The notes under the pieces: generated by a model | The model's database searches: none | The model's input: the letters and a program-made list of their open reading frames with translations, nothing else | What the model was told of the DNA's origin: nothing | From: Bacteroidales bacterium SW299 | GTDB lineage: Bacteria; Bacteroidota; Bacteroidia; Bacteroidales; Bacteroidaceae | Assembly (NCBI GenBank): GCA_019550975.1 | Contig: SDWH01000018.1 | Coordinates: forward strand, 26,742-90,741 | Direction of reading: 5' to 3' | Length of the DNA: 64,000 nucleotides | In this document: piece by piece, positions 9,510 through 18,378 of the stretch | Layout of the letters: each line of letters starts with the position of its first letter | Numbering within the stretch: the first letter of the stretch is position 1 | Made by a program: the position numbers and the translations under genes

Positions 9510-10463
9510 ATGATTAAACAACCGCCCATAACGGTGGTCAGCCGGCCTCAAGGAAAGGCTTCGCGAAAGAGGAACGTGAAGAAGTCGTCTTCTTCCGGGC
9601 GTCCGTCTTCTCCGAAGGGGAAAGCCCGTCCCCGCAGGAAGAAGAAAAAAGAGCGCAGCTGGAGTCTGCCTCGGTGGACTTACTACCTTGCAATGGGTGG
9701 GGTTGCCGCTTTGATTCTTATCGGTTTCTATTACTTTTTCATTGAGCCTTATTCATACCGCTGGAAGCCTTGCTATGGCATGAAGGCCTACGGCGTTTGT
9801 CTTCCTTACGGTTTCAGCATACACGGCTTTGACATTTCCCATCACCAGGGGCAAATCGATTGGGGTGAATTGCAGAAACTTCAGAAGGCCCCTTTTCCTG
9901 TCCGTTTTGTCTTTATGAAAGCTTCTGAGGGAGGCGACTTCAGCGATACGGCTTTTGTGCGTAATTTTGACGAAGCACGCAGGCACGGCTTTGTTCGCGG
10001 AGCCTATCATTTTTACAATCCCAAGACAGATGCCTTGCGCCAGGCTGACTTCTTTATCCGTTCGGTCAAGCTTGAACCGGGCGATTTGCCTCCGGTGCTT
10101 GATATCGAGGTGAGGGGAGAAGACGAGAGAAAGCTTCGGACCGATCTTTCCATCTGGCTCCGCCGCATTGAGCAGTACTATAAGGTGAAGCCGATTCTCT
10201 ATACTTCCTATAAGTTCAAGACCCGTTATCTCAGCGATTCGCTGTTCAATTCTTATCCTTACTGGATTGCCCATTATTATGTGGATTCGGTAGAATATGA
10301 CGGTCCGTGGCGTTTCTGGCAGCATACGGATATGGGAAAGCTTCCGGGAATCCGTGAAAAAGTAGACCTGAATGTGTTTAACGGCTCCATGGAGGAGCTG
10401 CTTCAGCTGACCATCCCTTACCCTGATACAATACAAAAGCCACAGAGCATCTCAGAGAAATGA
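9510..10463 (+). CDS. GH25 muramidase (lysozyme-like), membrane anchored
   Basis: A 317-aa protein with a very basic N-terminal tail (residues 1-50, many Lys/Arg/Ser/Pro), one transmembrane segment at about 55-77 (YLAMGGVAALILIGFYYF) and a periplasmic glycoside hydrolase family 25 domain from about residue 105. The GH25 signatures are HGFDISHHQG near the domain start and the DIE triad in PPVLDIEV, plus GAYHFYNP. GH25 enzymes cleave the MurNAc-GlcNAc beta-1,4 bond of peptidoglycan. The anchor suggests a role in wall remodelling rather than a secreted toxin. It converges with clpB over a shared hairpin. Confidence 0.92.
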   Translation: MIKQPPITVVSRPQGKASRKRNVKKSSSSGRPSSPKGKARPRRKKKKERSWSLPRWTYYLAMGGVAALILIGFYYFFIEPYSYRWKPCYGMKAYGVCLPYGFSIHGFDISHHQGQIDWGELQKLQKAPFPVRFVFMKASEGGDFSDTAFVRNFDEARRHGFVRGAYHFYNPKTDALRQADFFIRSVKLEPGDLPPVLDIEVRGEDERKLRTDLSIWLRRIEQYYKVKPILYTSYKFKTRYLSDSLFNSYPYWIAHYYVDSVEYDGPWRFWQHTDMGKLPGIREKVDLNVFNGSMEELLQLTIPYPDTIQKPQSISEK

Positions 10464-10492
10464 TTTCACTCTGCGGGACACTCCGTGGCTTT
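10437..10492. terminator. Bidirectional terminator between the GH25 gene and clpB
   Basis: AAGCCACAGAG (10437-10447) pairs with CTCCGTGGCTT (10481-10491) with one mismatch. It overlaps the end of the muramidase gene and has A-rich and T-rich flanks on either side, so it can serve both converging genes. Confidence 0.65.
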
Positions 10493-10506
10493 ATGATAAA
10501 AGAGAA

Positions 10507-13095
10507 TCAGTTCCGGAACCTCAGTCCGTCAGCACTCCGTTCAACCACAATCGGTTGCGAACGGTCGACTTCCTGTGCCAGCAACTTCTTCGACAAGTCG
10601 TTCAGCAAGTAACGCTGGATGGCACGCTTTACCGGACGCGCTCCGAATTCCGGATCAAATCCGGCTGTAGCCAGAAACTCTACGGCTTCGTCGGCTATCT
10701 GCAGGGTTACGCCGTTGTCGGCAAGCATCTTTTGTATGCCGTTGATCTGGAGGCGTACAATCTGTTTTATCTGCTCCTTGTCCAGCGGCTGGAACATGAT
10801 AATCTCATCAATACGGTTCAGAAACTCCGGCCGGATCGTTTTCTTCAGCATTTCCATCACCTCTTTCTTGGTTTCCTCCACAACCTCATCGTGGTTCTTG
10901 TCGTTGATCTTCTCAAACTGACTCTGGATGTATGAGCTTCCCAAGTTGGAAGTCATGATAATGATGGTGTTCTTGAAGTTCACCGTCCGTCCCTTGTTGT
11001 CGGTCAGACGTCCGTCGTCCAGCACCTGAAGCAGGATGTTGAACACATCCGGATGAGCCTTTTCGATTTCATCGAACAGTACGACCGAGTAGGGTTTGCG
11101 CCGTACGGCTTCTGTCAGCTGGCCGCCTTCATCGTATCCTACGTATCCCGGAGGCGCACCGATCAGACGGGAAACGGTATGTTTCTCCTGATACTCGCTC
11201 ATGTCGATACGCGTCATCAGCGATTCGTCATCAAACAGGTACTCGGCCAGGGCCTTTGCCAGCTCCGTCTTACCCACACCCGTGGTTCCGAGGAAGATAA
11301 ACGAACCGATCGGACGTTTCGGGTCTTGAAGTCCCGCACGGCTGCGGCGCACTGCGTCTGCCACGGCTTCGATGGCCTCGTCCTGTCCGATGACACGCTT
11401 GTGAAGCTCGTCTTCCAGATGCAGCAGCTTGTCGCGTTCGCTCTGAAGCATCTTGCTCACCGGTATGCCCGTCCAGCGCGATACCACATCGGCTATGTCT
11501 TCGGCTGTTACCTCTTCCTTGATCATCGCATTGTCGCCCTGCTTCTTTTTCAGGTCTTCCTGTATGCTCTTGATTTCGTTTTCCAGCGCCTGCAGCTTTC
11601 CGTAACGGATTTCGGCTACTTTCCCGTAGTCGCCTTCACGTTCCGCGCGGTCGGCTTCAAACTTCAGTTGCTCTATTTCCTTCTTGTTCTGCTGAATTCT
11701 GTTCACCAGTTCCTTTTCGCTCTGCCATTTGGCTTTGTACGAAGTTTCCTGCTCTTTCAGTTCCGCAATCTCCTTGTTCAGCTGAGCAAGTTTGGCCTCA
11801 TCCTTTTCGCGCTTGATGGCTTCGCGTTCGATTTCCAGCTGTTTCAGCCTGCGCTCGATTTCGTCCAGTTCTTCCGGAAGCGAGTCGCGTTCCATACGGA
11901 GCTTTGCTGCCGCCTCGTCCATCAGGTCGATGGCCTTGTCGGGCAGAAAACGGTCGGTGATGTAACGGTTGCTCAGCTCGACGGCGGCGATGATGGCTTC
12001 GTCCTTGATGCGCACCTGATGGTGGTTCTCGTAGCGTTCCTTCAGTCCGCGCAGGATAGAGATGGAGCTTGCCGTGTCCGGTTCGTCTACCATAACCGTC
12101 TGGAAACGGCGTTCGAGCGCCTTGTCTTTCTCGAAATACTTCTGGTATTCGTCGAGCGTAGTGGCTCCGATGCTCCTCAGTTCGCCGCGGGCCAAAGCCG
12201 GTTTCAGAATGTTGGCCGCATCCATTGCGCCTTCTCCCTTGCCTGCTCCGACCAAAGTATGGATTTCGTCGATAAACAGGATGATGTTTCCTTCAGACTT
12301 CTTCACTTCGTTGATGACCGATTTCAGACGTTCTTCAAATTCGCCCTTATACTTGGCTCCCGCAATCAGCGCGCCCATATCCAGCGAGTAAAGCTGCTTG
12401 TTTTTCAGGTTCTCGGGCACATCCCCCCGCAGGATACGCTGGGCAAGTCCTTCCACAATGGCTGTTTTACCCGTACCCGGCTCTCCGATCAGAATCGGGT
12501 TGTTTTTGGTTCGCCGGCTCAGGATCTGGAGCACACGGCGGATTTCTTCGTCACGTCCGATAACCGGATCGAGCTTTCCGTTGCGCGCTGCCTCAATCAG
12601 GTTGACGGCGTATTTGTTGAGCGACTGATACGTATCCTCGCTCGACTGTGAGGTTACGTTCTGTCCCTGGCGGAGTTCCTGAATGGCTGCGCGAAGCTCC
12701 TTATCGGTAAGCCCCGCATCTTTCAGTATGGTAGCAACCGTGCTTTTCACATTCAGCAATGCAAGCAGCAGTGCTTCCAGCGACACATATTCGTCGCCCA
12801 TCTGCTTGGAGTAGTCGACTGCCTTTTGCAGCACTTCGTTGGCGTCGCGGCTCAGGTAGGGTTCTCCTCCCGACACCTTCGGCAAGGAAGCTATCTGCCT
12901 GTCGAGCACGGTTTCAATCTGCTGGCCGTTGATGCCGAGCTTCTGGAAAATGAAGTTCGTTACATTTTCTCCCACTTTCAGCACCCCTGCCATCAAATGC
13001 TCAGGCTCGATGGCCTGCTGTCCGCGGCTCTGAACCAGATTGACCGCTTCCTGCACAGCCTCCTGCGATTTGATTGTAAAGTTGTTAAAGTTCAT
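10507..13095 (-). CDS. clpB: ATP-dependent disaggregase ClpB
   Basis: An 862-aa Hsp100 chaperone that with DnaK dissolves protein aggregates in the cytoplasm. Domains in order: Clp N-domain (1-145), first AAA+ module with Walker A GEPGTGKT (about 205), the long coiled-coil M-domain (about 410-530, rich in Glu/Lys/Arg), second AAA+ module with Walker A GTTGVGKT (about 605), and the ClpB-type C-terminal domain. No IGF/L loop for ClpP is seen, and the M-domain length fits ClpB rather than ClpA/C. The ribosome-binding site AGGAGAT lies just upstream of the start. Length is normal. Confidence 0.97.
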   Translation of the reverse strand: MNFNNFTIKSQEAVQEAVNLVQSRGQQAIEPEHLMAGVLKVGENVTNFIFQKLGINGQQIETVLDRQIASLPKVSGGEPYLSRDANEVLQKAVDYSKQMGDEYVSLEALLLALLNVKSTVATILKDAGLTDKELRAAIQELRQGQNVTSQSSEDTYQSLNKYAVNLIEAARNGKLDPVIGRDEEIRRVLQILSRRTKNNPILIGEPGTGKTAIVEGLAQRILRGDVPENLKNKQLYSLDMGALIAGAKYKGEFEERLKSVINEVKKSEGNIILFIDEIHTLVGAGKGEGAMDAANILKPALARGELRSIGATTLDEYQKYFEKDKALERRFQTVMVDEPDTASSISILRGLKERYENHHQVRIKDEAIIAAVELSNRYITDRFLPDKAIDLMDEAAAKLRMERDSLPEELDEIERRLKQLEIEREAIKREKDEAKLAQLNKEIAELKEQETSYKAKWQSEKELVNRIQQNKKEIEQLKFEADRAEREGDYGKVAEIRYGKLQALENEIKSIQEDLKKKQGDNAMIKEEVTAEDIADVVSRWTGIPVSKMLQSERDKLLHLEDELHKRVIGQDEAIEAVADAVRRSRAGLQDPKRPIGSFIFLGTTGVGKTELAKALAEYLFDDESLMTRIDMSEYQEKHTVSRLIGAPPGYVGYDEGGQLTEAVRRKPYSVVLFDEIEKAHPDVFNILLQVLDDGRLTDNKGRTVNFKNTIIIMTSNLGSSYIQSQFEKINDKNHDEVVEETKKEVMEMLKKTIRPEFLNRIDEIIMFQPLDKEQIKQIVRLQINGIQKMLADNGVTLQIADEAVEFLATAGFDPEFGARPVKRAIQRYLLNDLSKKLLAQEVDRSQPIVVERSADGLRFRN

Positions 13096-13532
13096 AAGTA
13101 ATCTCCTTTCTTTTTTTTGTTATCCTGTTTTGTACAGATTCTTCATCAAATAATTTGCCATGGGGATAAAACGCCCTTTGTATGACTAAATGGCATGACG
13201 GTTGGGATATATCCTGTAAAAATGTCAGGAAAAGGGCCGCTTTCATTTTGTCAGAGTGTCAATCGGGATGCGTGAGGCTTGTCTTTCTCGGGTGAGGTTA
13301 GGGTACGGCATTGAAAATCGGACGGAAAAGGACCTTGTGCAATCCGAAAAGTTTGTTCTTATGCCAAGATGCTTTTGTTTTGTTGCTGGTTCCGCTAATC
13401 TGTGGCAAAATGTTTAGCTGATCAGTCAGAATCGTTCCGTTGTGACACTTTGCAGATGTCCGGATTTGAAACGTTTCGGGAAGCGGAAAAGCCGTTTGAG
13501 GCATTCCAAAGCCTTGTTTTCGGCCTTCGTGG

Positions 13533-13620
13533 AAAGATGACGGGACATTTTGCTGAAGCTAACGGGGTGTTTTCCATGAAATGACGGGACATTTTGGGCA
13601 AGATGACCGCTTGTTTTTGG
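13533..13620. repeat. Degenerate 22-bp tandem repeat, four units (locus A)
   Basis: Four imperfect units of 21-24 bp, each of the form AArATGACGGgaCATTTTgnn. Unit starts are near 13533, 13555, 13579 and 13600. The core ATGACGG-N-CATTTT recurs in the array at 30366-30454. Units follow each other with no unique spacer. Confidence 0.7.
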
Positions 13621-13955
13621 CGGGATTTTCGTTTCCGCTCCCCCGTTTCAGGGTGCTCTGAGCGGGGTTGCCGTTTGCATCCGTTAAGGAATGGCTTCTG
13701 AAAGAGGAGATTTGTTCGGATGTGCGGTTAGCGGTAGAGGCGGTTTTGTATGAATTTGTCAGGAATTTGTGCTGTTGTGCTTTCGGAATGTCAATCAGGG
13801 AGTTTGTGGAGGGGAATTATCTGTACATAAAAAGCGATCAGTATTTGATTAATTCATAACTATTATTTGCTTTTGAGCCAGTAAGCAGGCGGAAGCGTCT
13901 GCGGCTTGCTATTTTGTGGGAAGAATATTTGTGAGAAGCGTCATGCTTCATTCTT

Positions 13956-14081
13956 GTTCTTGAAAACCTGAGAAAATTTTATGATGTACAAGGATGGACG
14001 TTGGCGTTTCCCATGCTGTATAGCGTGGGTCTGCTGTCTATTTGCCAATGTGCATCGGGTTTTCTCAGGACCTTCAAGAAC
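13956..14081 (+). ncRNA. Candidate long-hairpin structured RNA (6S-like architecture)
   Basis: The segment folds into one long rod. The outer stem is 9 bp (GTTCTTGAA with TTCAAGAAC), then a small internal loop, then 10 bp (CCTGAGAAAA with TTTTCTCAGG). Inner helices are CGTTGGC (13999-14005) with 14044-14050 and CCCATGC (14010-14016) with 14023-14029, capped by TGTATA. The two non-Watson-Crick pairs are G-U only if the + strand is transcribed (A-C on the other strand), which favours the + strand. The overall shape resembles 6S RNA, but no promoter or family match could be verified. Confidence 0.5.
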
Positions 14082-14111
14082 GTGGAGATGGCACGCAGTT
14101 CCACGCTTGAA
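14073..14111 (+). other. Competing inverted repeat at the 3' arm of the structured RNA
   Basis: TTCAAG-AA-CGTGGA (14073-14086) pairs with TCCACG-CTTGAA (14100-14111), 12 bp with a 2-nt bulge. It shares its 5' arm with the 3' arm of the 13956-14081 rod, so the two folds are mutually exclusive. Confidence 0.6.
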
Positions 14112-14139
14112 CCAAATAGCATCATATATCTTTTTGATT

Positions 14140-14175
14140 ATCAAATTATATATTCAATAATCTTTATAATTTGAT
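14140..14175. promoter_or_regulatory. AT-rich 11-bp inverted repeat upstream of the HTH gene
   Basis: ATCAAATTATA (14140-14150) and TATAATTTGAT (14165-14175) are perfect inverted copies separated by 14 bp. It could be an operator for the HTH regulator 190 bp downstream or a factor-assisted terminator; sequence alone cannot tell. Confidence 0.4.
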
Positions 14176-14336
14176 ACCGCAAAGTTCCCACAAAAAGTAA
14201 TTGGTTTACCAAATAGACCTGGCACAAAACTGCCAATAAAGAAAGCATATGTAACTACAATTGATGTTTTGCTCACTTTTTTGTGGCGAATTGCAACATT
14301 TAACCTTCCTGGTCAATTATATTCTCTAAATATGCC

Positions 14337-14344
14337 TATCTTTG
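14337..14344 (+). promoter_or_regulatory. -7 box of the HTH-DUF2971-hsdM operon
   Basis: TATCTTTG is an exact match to TAnnTTTG, 23 bp before the HTH start codon. No clear -33 TTTG box is visible, as would suit an activator- or repressor-tuned promoter. Confidence 0.5.
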
Positions 14345-14367
14345 TAACCACGTAATGGAGATATAAT

Positions 14368-14571
14368 ATGGAGCGCAAATTACTGAATCGAATCAAAGTC
14401 GTTCTCGCAGAGAAAAACAAGAGCAATAAATGGCTCTCGGAACAATTGGATAAGGATCCTGCCATAATTTCTAAATGGGTTACAAATACAACGCAGCCCA
14501 ATGTGGAGATGCTGATCCAAATAGCAAAAGTTCTGAATGTGTCTGTGGATGACTTGCTGAGAACCGAATGA
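14368..14571 (+). CDS. XRE/Cro-type helix-turn-helix regulator
   Basis: A 67-aa protein made almost entirely of one Cro/C1-type HTH domain: helix 2-3 region NKWLSEQLDKDPAIISKWV (about 19-37), then TQPNVEMLIQIAKVLNVSVDDLL, the classic end of XRE domains. It binds DNA, probably its own upstream region, where an 11-bp inverted repeat lies. Its stop codon overlaps the start of the DUF2971 gene (ATGA), so the two are translationally coupled. Small XRE regulators of this kind often control restriction-modification expression or act as antitoxins. Confidence 0.9.
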   Translation: MERKLLNRIKVVLAEKNKSNKWLSEQLDKDPAIISKWVTNTTQPNVEMLIQIAKVLNVSVDDLLRTE

Positions 14572-15344
14572 ATAAATTTATGGGAGAAGCAAAACTGTAC
14601 AAGTACTTGGATTTTAACGGTGGGGTGATGATGTTGCATTATGGCAATCTTCAATTCACTAACGCTACGCAATTAAATGACCCGTTTGATTGCCATCCCT
14701 CGTTAATTGATTTCTCCAATGTTCCAAAAGAAGTATGTGGAGAATGGACTCCGGAAATAATTGAAGAATTGAGAAGGGATCCATTTCGTAGAACCAGAGA
14801 AGAGGTACGGATATGCAGTCTTTCTAAGATATATGATTCAATTTTGATGTGGAGCTATTATAGCAAGCATAAAGGCATCTGCATCGGTCTGGATATGGAA
14901 AAAGTCAGAAAGTGTCTTTCTCGTATGTATGGCAATGTCATGATCGGCTGCTCGGAAGTGGAGGTACAATATAAAGACATTGTAGAGAAGCCCGATTATT
15001 TTAGGGATGTAAAAGACTTTTTCCATTATCAAATATCCACCAAAGCAAAAGTTTGGGAGCATGAACAAGAAGTGCGTTTATTTATATTAGAGCCATGGCC
15101 GGCATATATGAAGTTGCTGCCGTGGCAAAATGATGATAAAGGCTCGATTGACTGGAAAGAAATGAGGGCATTCCCAGAAATTGGAGGAGAGTGTTTCGAA
15201 TCCATTTATCTGGGGATCAATATGGATGTCGAAGAAAAATCAAAAATAATCCGTGTTGCCCGAAAGCTGAATCCCGACATTAAGATTTTCCAAATGGAGA
15301 TTGATGCAAATGCTTTTAGGTTAAACACCAAACTAATAGAGTAA
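14568..15344 (+). CDS. DUF2971 protein
   Basis: A 258-aa soluble protein of the DUF2971 family. The N-terminal part has the typical pattern LYKYLDFNGG...LHYGNLQFTNATQLNDPFDC (residues about 10-46). This is followed by SLSKIYDSILMWSYYSKHKGICIGLD near residues 84-109 and WEHEQEVRLFI near 162-172, both characteristic of the family. The molecular function is unknown; members are frequently found in phage-defence and restriction loci. Here it is coupled to the upstream HTH gene and lies 5 nt before hsdM, so it belongs to the same operon. AT-rich relative to the surrounding chromosome. Confidence 0.88.
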   Translation: MNKFMGEAKLYKYLDFNGGVMMLHYGNLQFTNATQLNDPFDCHPSLIDFSNVPKEVCGEWTPEIIEELRRDPFRRTREEVRICSLSKIYDSILMWSYYSKHKGICIGLDMEKVRKCLSRMYGNVMIGCSEVEVQYKDIVEKPDYFRDVKDFFHYQISTKAKVWEHEQEVRLFILEPWPAYMKLLPWQNDDKGSIDWKEMRAFPEIGGECFESIYLGINMDVEEKSKIIRVARKLNPDIKIFQMEIDANAFRLNTKLIE

Positions 15345-15349
15345 ATACG

Positions 15350-16939
15350 ATGGCCAAGAAACAAACAAAAATAACAAAGGAGGAGTCCTTAGAAACCATA
15401 CTTTTCAACTGTCGCAACAGTTTGAGAGGGCGTGCTGCTATGACCGACAAGCGCGATTTGTTGCTGACTCTTGTGTTTTTGAAATTCATCGGGGAACGCT
15501 TCAAGCAGCAAAAGGATAAAATCAGGCATGAGATTATAGAGGTTCAAGGCATTCACGACGAGGCTTTTGTTGAAATGCAGCTGTCCCGTCCCAATCAGTA
15601 TATGCAGGACGGAGTGTTTTTCCTGACCGACGAAACATTTTGGGACAAGCTGATTCTTACGGCACCTACCGGAATGGCCATTGCTTTCGATACAGCCATA
15701 AAGACGCTGGACGACAATGAGCCCAAACTGAAGAACGCCCTTCCACAGCAGATTTTCACGAAAACGGCCCTTGAACCGGGTGTCTTGAAAAGTGTGGTGG
15801 ACGAGATTAACAAGATAGATCCCAAGAAGTTCACCGATCATGACCTCATAGGACGTGTATATGAATATTTCTTGCAGGCTTTCTCAATCAATGCCGACAA
15901 GGAGGAAGGTGAGTTCTACACGCCGCATTCTATCGTGGAGCTTATTGCCTCACTCATCGAGCCGTTCGACGGTACGGTCTATGACCCGTGCTGCGGGTCA
16001 GGCGGTATGTTCGTGCAGGCAACCAAGTTTATTGAAGCACATGGCGGCAACACCAAAGCGGTCAACGTGTATGGACAGGAATCCGAACCGGCGACCTATC
16101 GTCTGGCAAAGATGAATCTTGCTATCCGCGGTATATCCTACCATTTGGGAGACAAAGCTGTATCCACTTTCTCCGACGACCAGCATAAAGACCTCAAATT
16201 CGACTATATCATGGCAAATCCGCCATTCAATTTGAAGAAATATGCCGAATATGGAGAATTTGAAACGGATCTCCGCTGGAAAGGTTATGGTGTCCCTCCG
16301 ACTAGCAATGCCAACTACGCATGGATTCTCCATATCCTGAACAAACTGGATGTCAATCACGGAATTGCAGGATTCCTACTTGCCAATGGAGCATTGGACG
16401 ACAGCGACACGCTTGAAATACGCAAACAGTTGATTGAAAACGACAAAATCGAGGCCATCATCGTCCTGCCACGCAACATGTTCTATTCTACTGATATATC
16501 CGTTACACTATGGATCTTGAACAATAACAAGAAAGGAGGTCCGTGGCACGGCAGACAACTGCGTAACCGCACGGGTGAAATCCTGTTCATCGATCTCCGT
16601 ACTTGGAGTGAAAACATCTATGAAAAGAAATATGTCCGGCTATCGGAAAATCAAATAGAGCGAGTTTGCCAAATCTATTTTGGTTGGCAGACCGAGAATT
16701 TCGCCGAGTATGCCGAACCGGAATTATATTATGCTGCACACCGTGGCGAGATTCAGAAAAAAGGATATTCGCTTGTACCCTCCAGATATATCGAGTTTAT
16801 CGACCGCGATACGGAAATTGATTATAAATCGGCCCTCACCGAGATGAGTCGTAAGTTTGACGAGCTGAAGAAAAGATGGGATGCAAATGAAACCGAACTC
16901 GTAAACGCCTTCAAAATTTTGGGATATGGAAAAGAATAA
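15350..16939 (+). CDS. hsdM: Type I restriction-modification DNA methyltransferase subunit
   Basis: A 529-aa N6-adenine methyltransferase subunit. An N-terminal helical HsdM_N domain (about 10-150, with FLKFIGERF) is followed by the Rossmann methylase domain with motif I DPCCGSGGMF (212-221, SAM binding) and catalytic motif IV NPPFN (290-294). The C-terminal region has the helical tail used to contact HsdS. Length and motifs look complete, so the enzyme itself may be intact. However, the specificity gene downstream is broken and no hsdR is present, so activity would need an HsdS encoded elsewhere. Confidence 0.95.
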   Translation: MAKKQTKITKEESLETILFNCRNSLRGRAAMTDKRDLLLTLVFLKFIGERFKQQKDKIRHEIIEVQGIHDEAFVEMQLSRPNQYMQDGVFFLTDETFWDKLILTAPTGMAIAFDTAIKTLDDNEPKLKNALPQQIFTKTALEPGVLKSVVDEINKIDPKKFTDHDLIGRVYEYFLQAFSINADKEEGEFYTPHSIVELIASLIEPFDGTVYDPCCGSGGMFVQATKFIEAHGGNTKAVNVYGQESEPATYRLAKMNLAIRGISYHLGDKAVSTFSDDQHKDLKFDYIMANPPFNLKKYAEYGEFETDLRWKGYGVPPTSNANYAWILHILNKLDVNHGIAGFLLANGALDDSDTLEIRKQLIENDKIEAIIVLPRNMFYSTDISVTLWILNNNKKGGPWHGRQLRNRTGEILFIDLRTWSENIYEKKYVRLSENQIERVCQIYFGWQTENFAEYAEPELYYAAHRGEIQKKGYSLVPSRYIEFIDRDTEIDYKSALTEMSRKFDELKKRWDANETELVNAFKILGYGKE

Positions 16940-17972
16940 ACTGCAGACCAATGTAATAACCGAGAATTTTGTTTCCGATATTAGAACCATCATAGAGCAA
17001 GGACGAAAACAAGCCTATGCCGCGACTGGCCAAATAGCCATTATGACTTATTGGAACATCGGACGGCGTATCGTGGAAGAGGAGCAACATGGAGCAAGCA
17101 GGGCGACATACGGACAAAAACTTATCCCGGCTCTTGCTGTTAGACTTGCTGCTGAATACGGGACTGGTTATGGTAGGCGCAATTTGGCATATTACCGAAA
17201 ATTCTATTTGGAATTCAAGGATGTAGAGATTTTGCACACGCGTGTGCAAAATCTTACCTGGTCACATGTCCGCAGGCTTCTTTCCGTCAGCAATACGCAA
17301 GCAAGGGAATGGTATCTGAAGACAGCTGCTGAAGATATGTGGAGCGTGGATGATCTTGACAGGAATATCTCCACCCAATATTATGAACGACGGCTTGCGG
17401 CTCAAAGAGAGAGTTCAACTCTGCCCGTACCTTATGTCGGTCAAACAGATCCGTTGGAATATATAAAGAATCCGATGGTGGCCGAATTTATGGGATTCCA
17501 TCGGGATACTAATTATTCAGAATCAGAATTGGAGCAGGCACTAATTGACAACCTTGAGAAGTTCATCATGGAACTCGGTCGTGGATTTGCTTTCGTAGAA
17601 AGGCAGCAACACATTGTGACCGATACGGCTGATTTCTATATCGACCTTGTATTCTATAATTACAAGATGAAGCGGTTCGTTATCTTTGAACTGAAAACCC
17701 ATAAGCTGACTCATCAGGACATCGGACAGTTGGATATGTACATCCGTATGTACGATGATTTGGTTAAGGGAGAAGATGACAATCCGACCATCGGCGTGTT
17801 ACTTTGTACAGATACGGACAACACCATAGCAAAATATTCAGTGTTACACGATAGCGATCAGATTTTTGCCGCTAAGTATATGACATATATGCCTACCGAA
17901 GAGGAACTGCGCCGAGAAATCGAACAGCAGAAACGATTCTTTATGGAACAGCATGGAAAAGAGGAGGTGTGA
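16926..17972 (+). CDS. YhcG-type PD-(D/E)XK nuclease (DUF1016 family)
   Basis: A 348-aa protein. Residues of about 12-160 form the DUF1016 N-terminal winged-helix region (YWNIGRRIVEEEQ, YGTGYGRRNLAYYRKFY). The C-terminal half is a PD-(D/E)XK nuclease fold with Asp240 (FYIDLVFYN) and the E-x-K pair Glu255/Lys257 (FELKTHK). It overlaps hsdM by 14 nt and is followed by hsdS, a placement seen in many type I loci where such nucleases are thought to be accessory or Holliday-junction-resolvase-like. Its exact role is not established. It looks intact. Confidence 0.88.
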   Translation: MEKNKLQTNVITENFVSDIRTIIEQGRKQAYAATGQIAIMTYWNIGRRIVEEEQHGASRATYGQKLIPALAVRLAAEYGTGYGRRNLAYYRKFYLEFKDVEILHTRVQNLTWSHVRRLLSVSNTQAREWYLKTAAEDMWSVDDLDRNISTQYYERRLAAQRESSTLPVPYVGQTDPLEYIKNPMVAEFMGFHRDTNYSESELEQALIDNLEKFIMELGRGFAFVERQQHIVTDTADFYIDLVFYNYKMKRFVIFELKTHKLTHQDIGQLDMYIRMYDDLVKGEDDNPTIGVLLCTDTDNTIAKYSVLHDSDQIFAAKYMTYMPTEEELRREIEQQKRFFMEQHGKEEV

Positions 17973-17973
17973 T

Positions 17974-18276
17974 ATGGGAAGTGGCAGTGTAAAATGGGGC
18001 CGGATCGGGGACTATATCGAGTGGTGTGACGAAAGGAATACGGCCGGTCGTAACTATCCTGTTATCGGCATAAATAGAGATAAAACATTTATGCCAACGG
18101 TTGCCAATCTGGATGGTGTTGATATTAGAGCCTGTCGTTTAAATTTTCCAATAAAGTCTTCAGACTGGAGATGCAGATTTTCCGGAACTCTCCGGCTTTT
18201 AGCCATAAAGAGGCAAAGTCATGAAATCGCGGGGAAGCGTCTGCTTTCGGATGCAGACCGTCCTTTGATCTCATGA
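17974..18276 (+). pseudogene. hsdS: Truncated type I specificity subunit (hsdS')
   Basis: The first 50 or so codons (from ATG 17974, after the strong ribosome-binding site GAGGAGG) look like the start of an HsdS first target-recognition domain: VKWGRIGDYIEWCDERN and YPVIGINRDKTFMPTVANLDGVDIR. After about nt 18128 the frame leaves this homology and runs into repeat-rich DNA before stopping at 18276. A normal HsdS is about 400 aa with two recognition domains and two conserved coiled coils, so over 85% is missing. The product cannot direct HsdM to a site. The break coincides with a sequence also found at 23611-23625. Confidence 0.8.
18129..18143. repeat. 15-bp direct repeat, left copy
   Basis: AGCCTGTCGTTTAAA, identical to 23611-23625. 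The two copies bracket the SusC/SusD pair, and the left copy starts where hsdS homology ends. A 15-mer pair may also occur by chance in a window of this size. Confidence 0.5.
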
Positions 18277-18331
18277 CTTTGCGTAGAAACATTCCTTTCA
18301 ATACAGCCTTATCCGCTGTGTCGGAATGTTT
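18213..18331. repeat. Nested inverted repeats downstream of susD
   Basis: GCAAAGTCATGA (18213-18224) pairs perfectly with 18271-18282, enclosing a GTCTGC/GCAGAC stem. A second hairpin follows: AAACATTCC (18287-18295) with GGAATGTTT (18323-18331), enclosing ACAGC/GCTGT. The second may terminate susD transcription on the minus strand. Confidence 0.6.
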
Positions 18332-18378
18332 TGCAGGCAAAAATCAGTGCATTCGTTGCCGTGTCATCGTTCATGCCA

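Larger units (their letters stand above)
13096..14367. other. 1.27-kb gene-poor interval between clpB and the defence cassette
   Basis: No convincing gene is seen. Two short + frames (13402-13584 and 13668-13859) lack homology that I recognise and plausible start contexts. The interval holds the clpB leader, a 22-bp degenerate tandem array (13533-13620), a long structured-RNA candidate (13956-14081), further inverted repeats (14073-14111, 14140-14175) and the promoter of the HTH gene. Composition becomes AT-rich after about 14,100, marking the edge of the accessory segment. Confidence 0.7.

Noticed and set aside
11053..12651. 532-codon open frame on the + strand inside clpB
   Set aside because: It is fully antisense to a clear, full-length clpB and has no recognisable domain; antisense frames of GC-rich genes stay open by codon bias.
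13402..13859. Two short + strand frames (60 and 63 codons) in the clpB-HTH interval
   Set aside because: One runs through the 22-bp repeats and neither shows a domain, ribosome-binding site or coupling to a gene.
13941..14144. 67-codon minus-strand frame over the structured RNA
   Set aside because: The segment is explained by long-range base pairing, and the wobble pattern favours a + strand RNA over a minus-strand protein.
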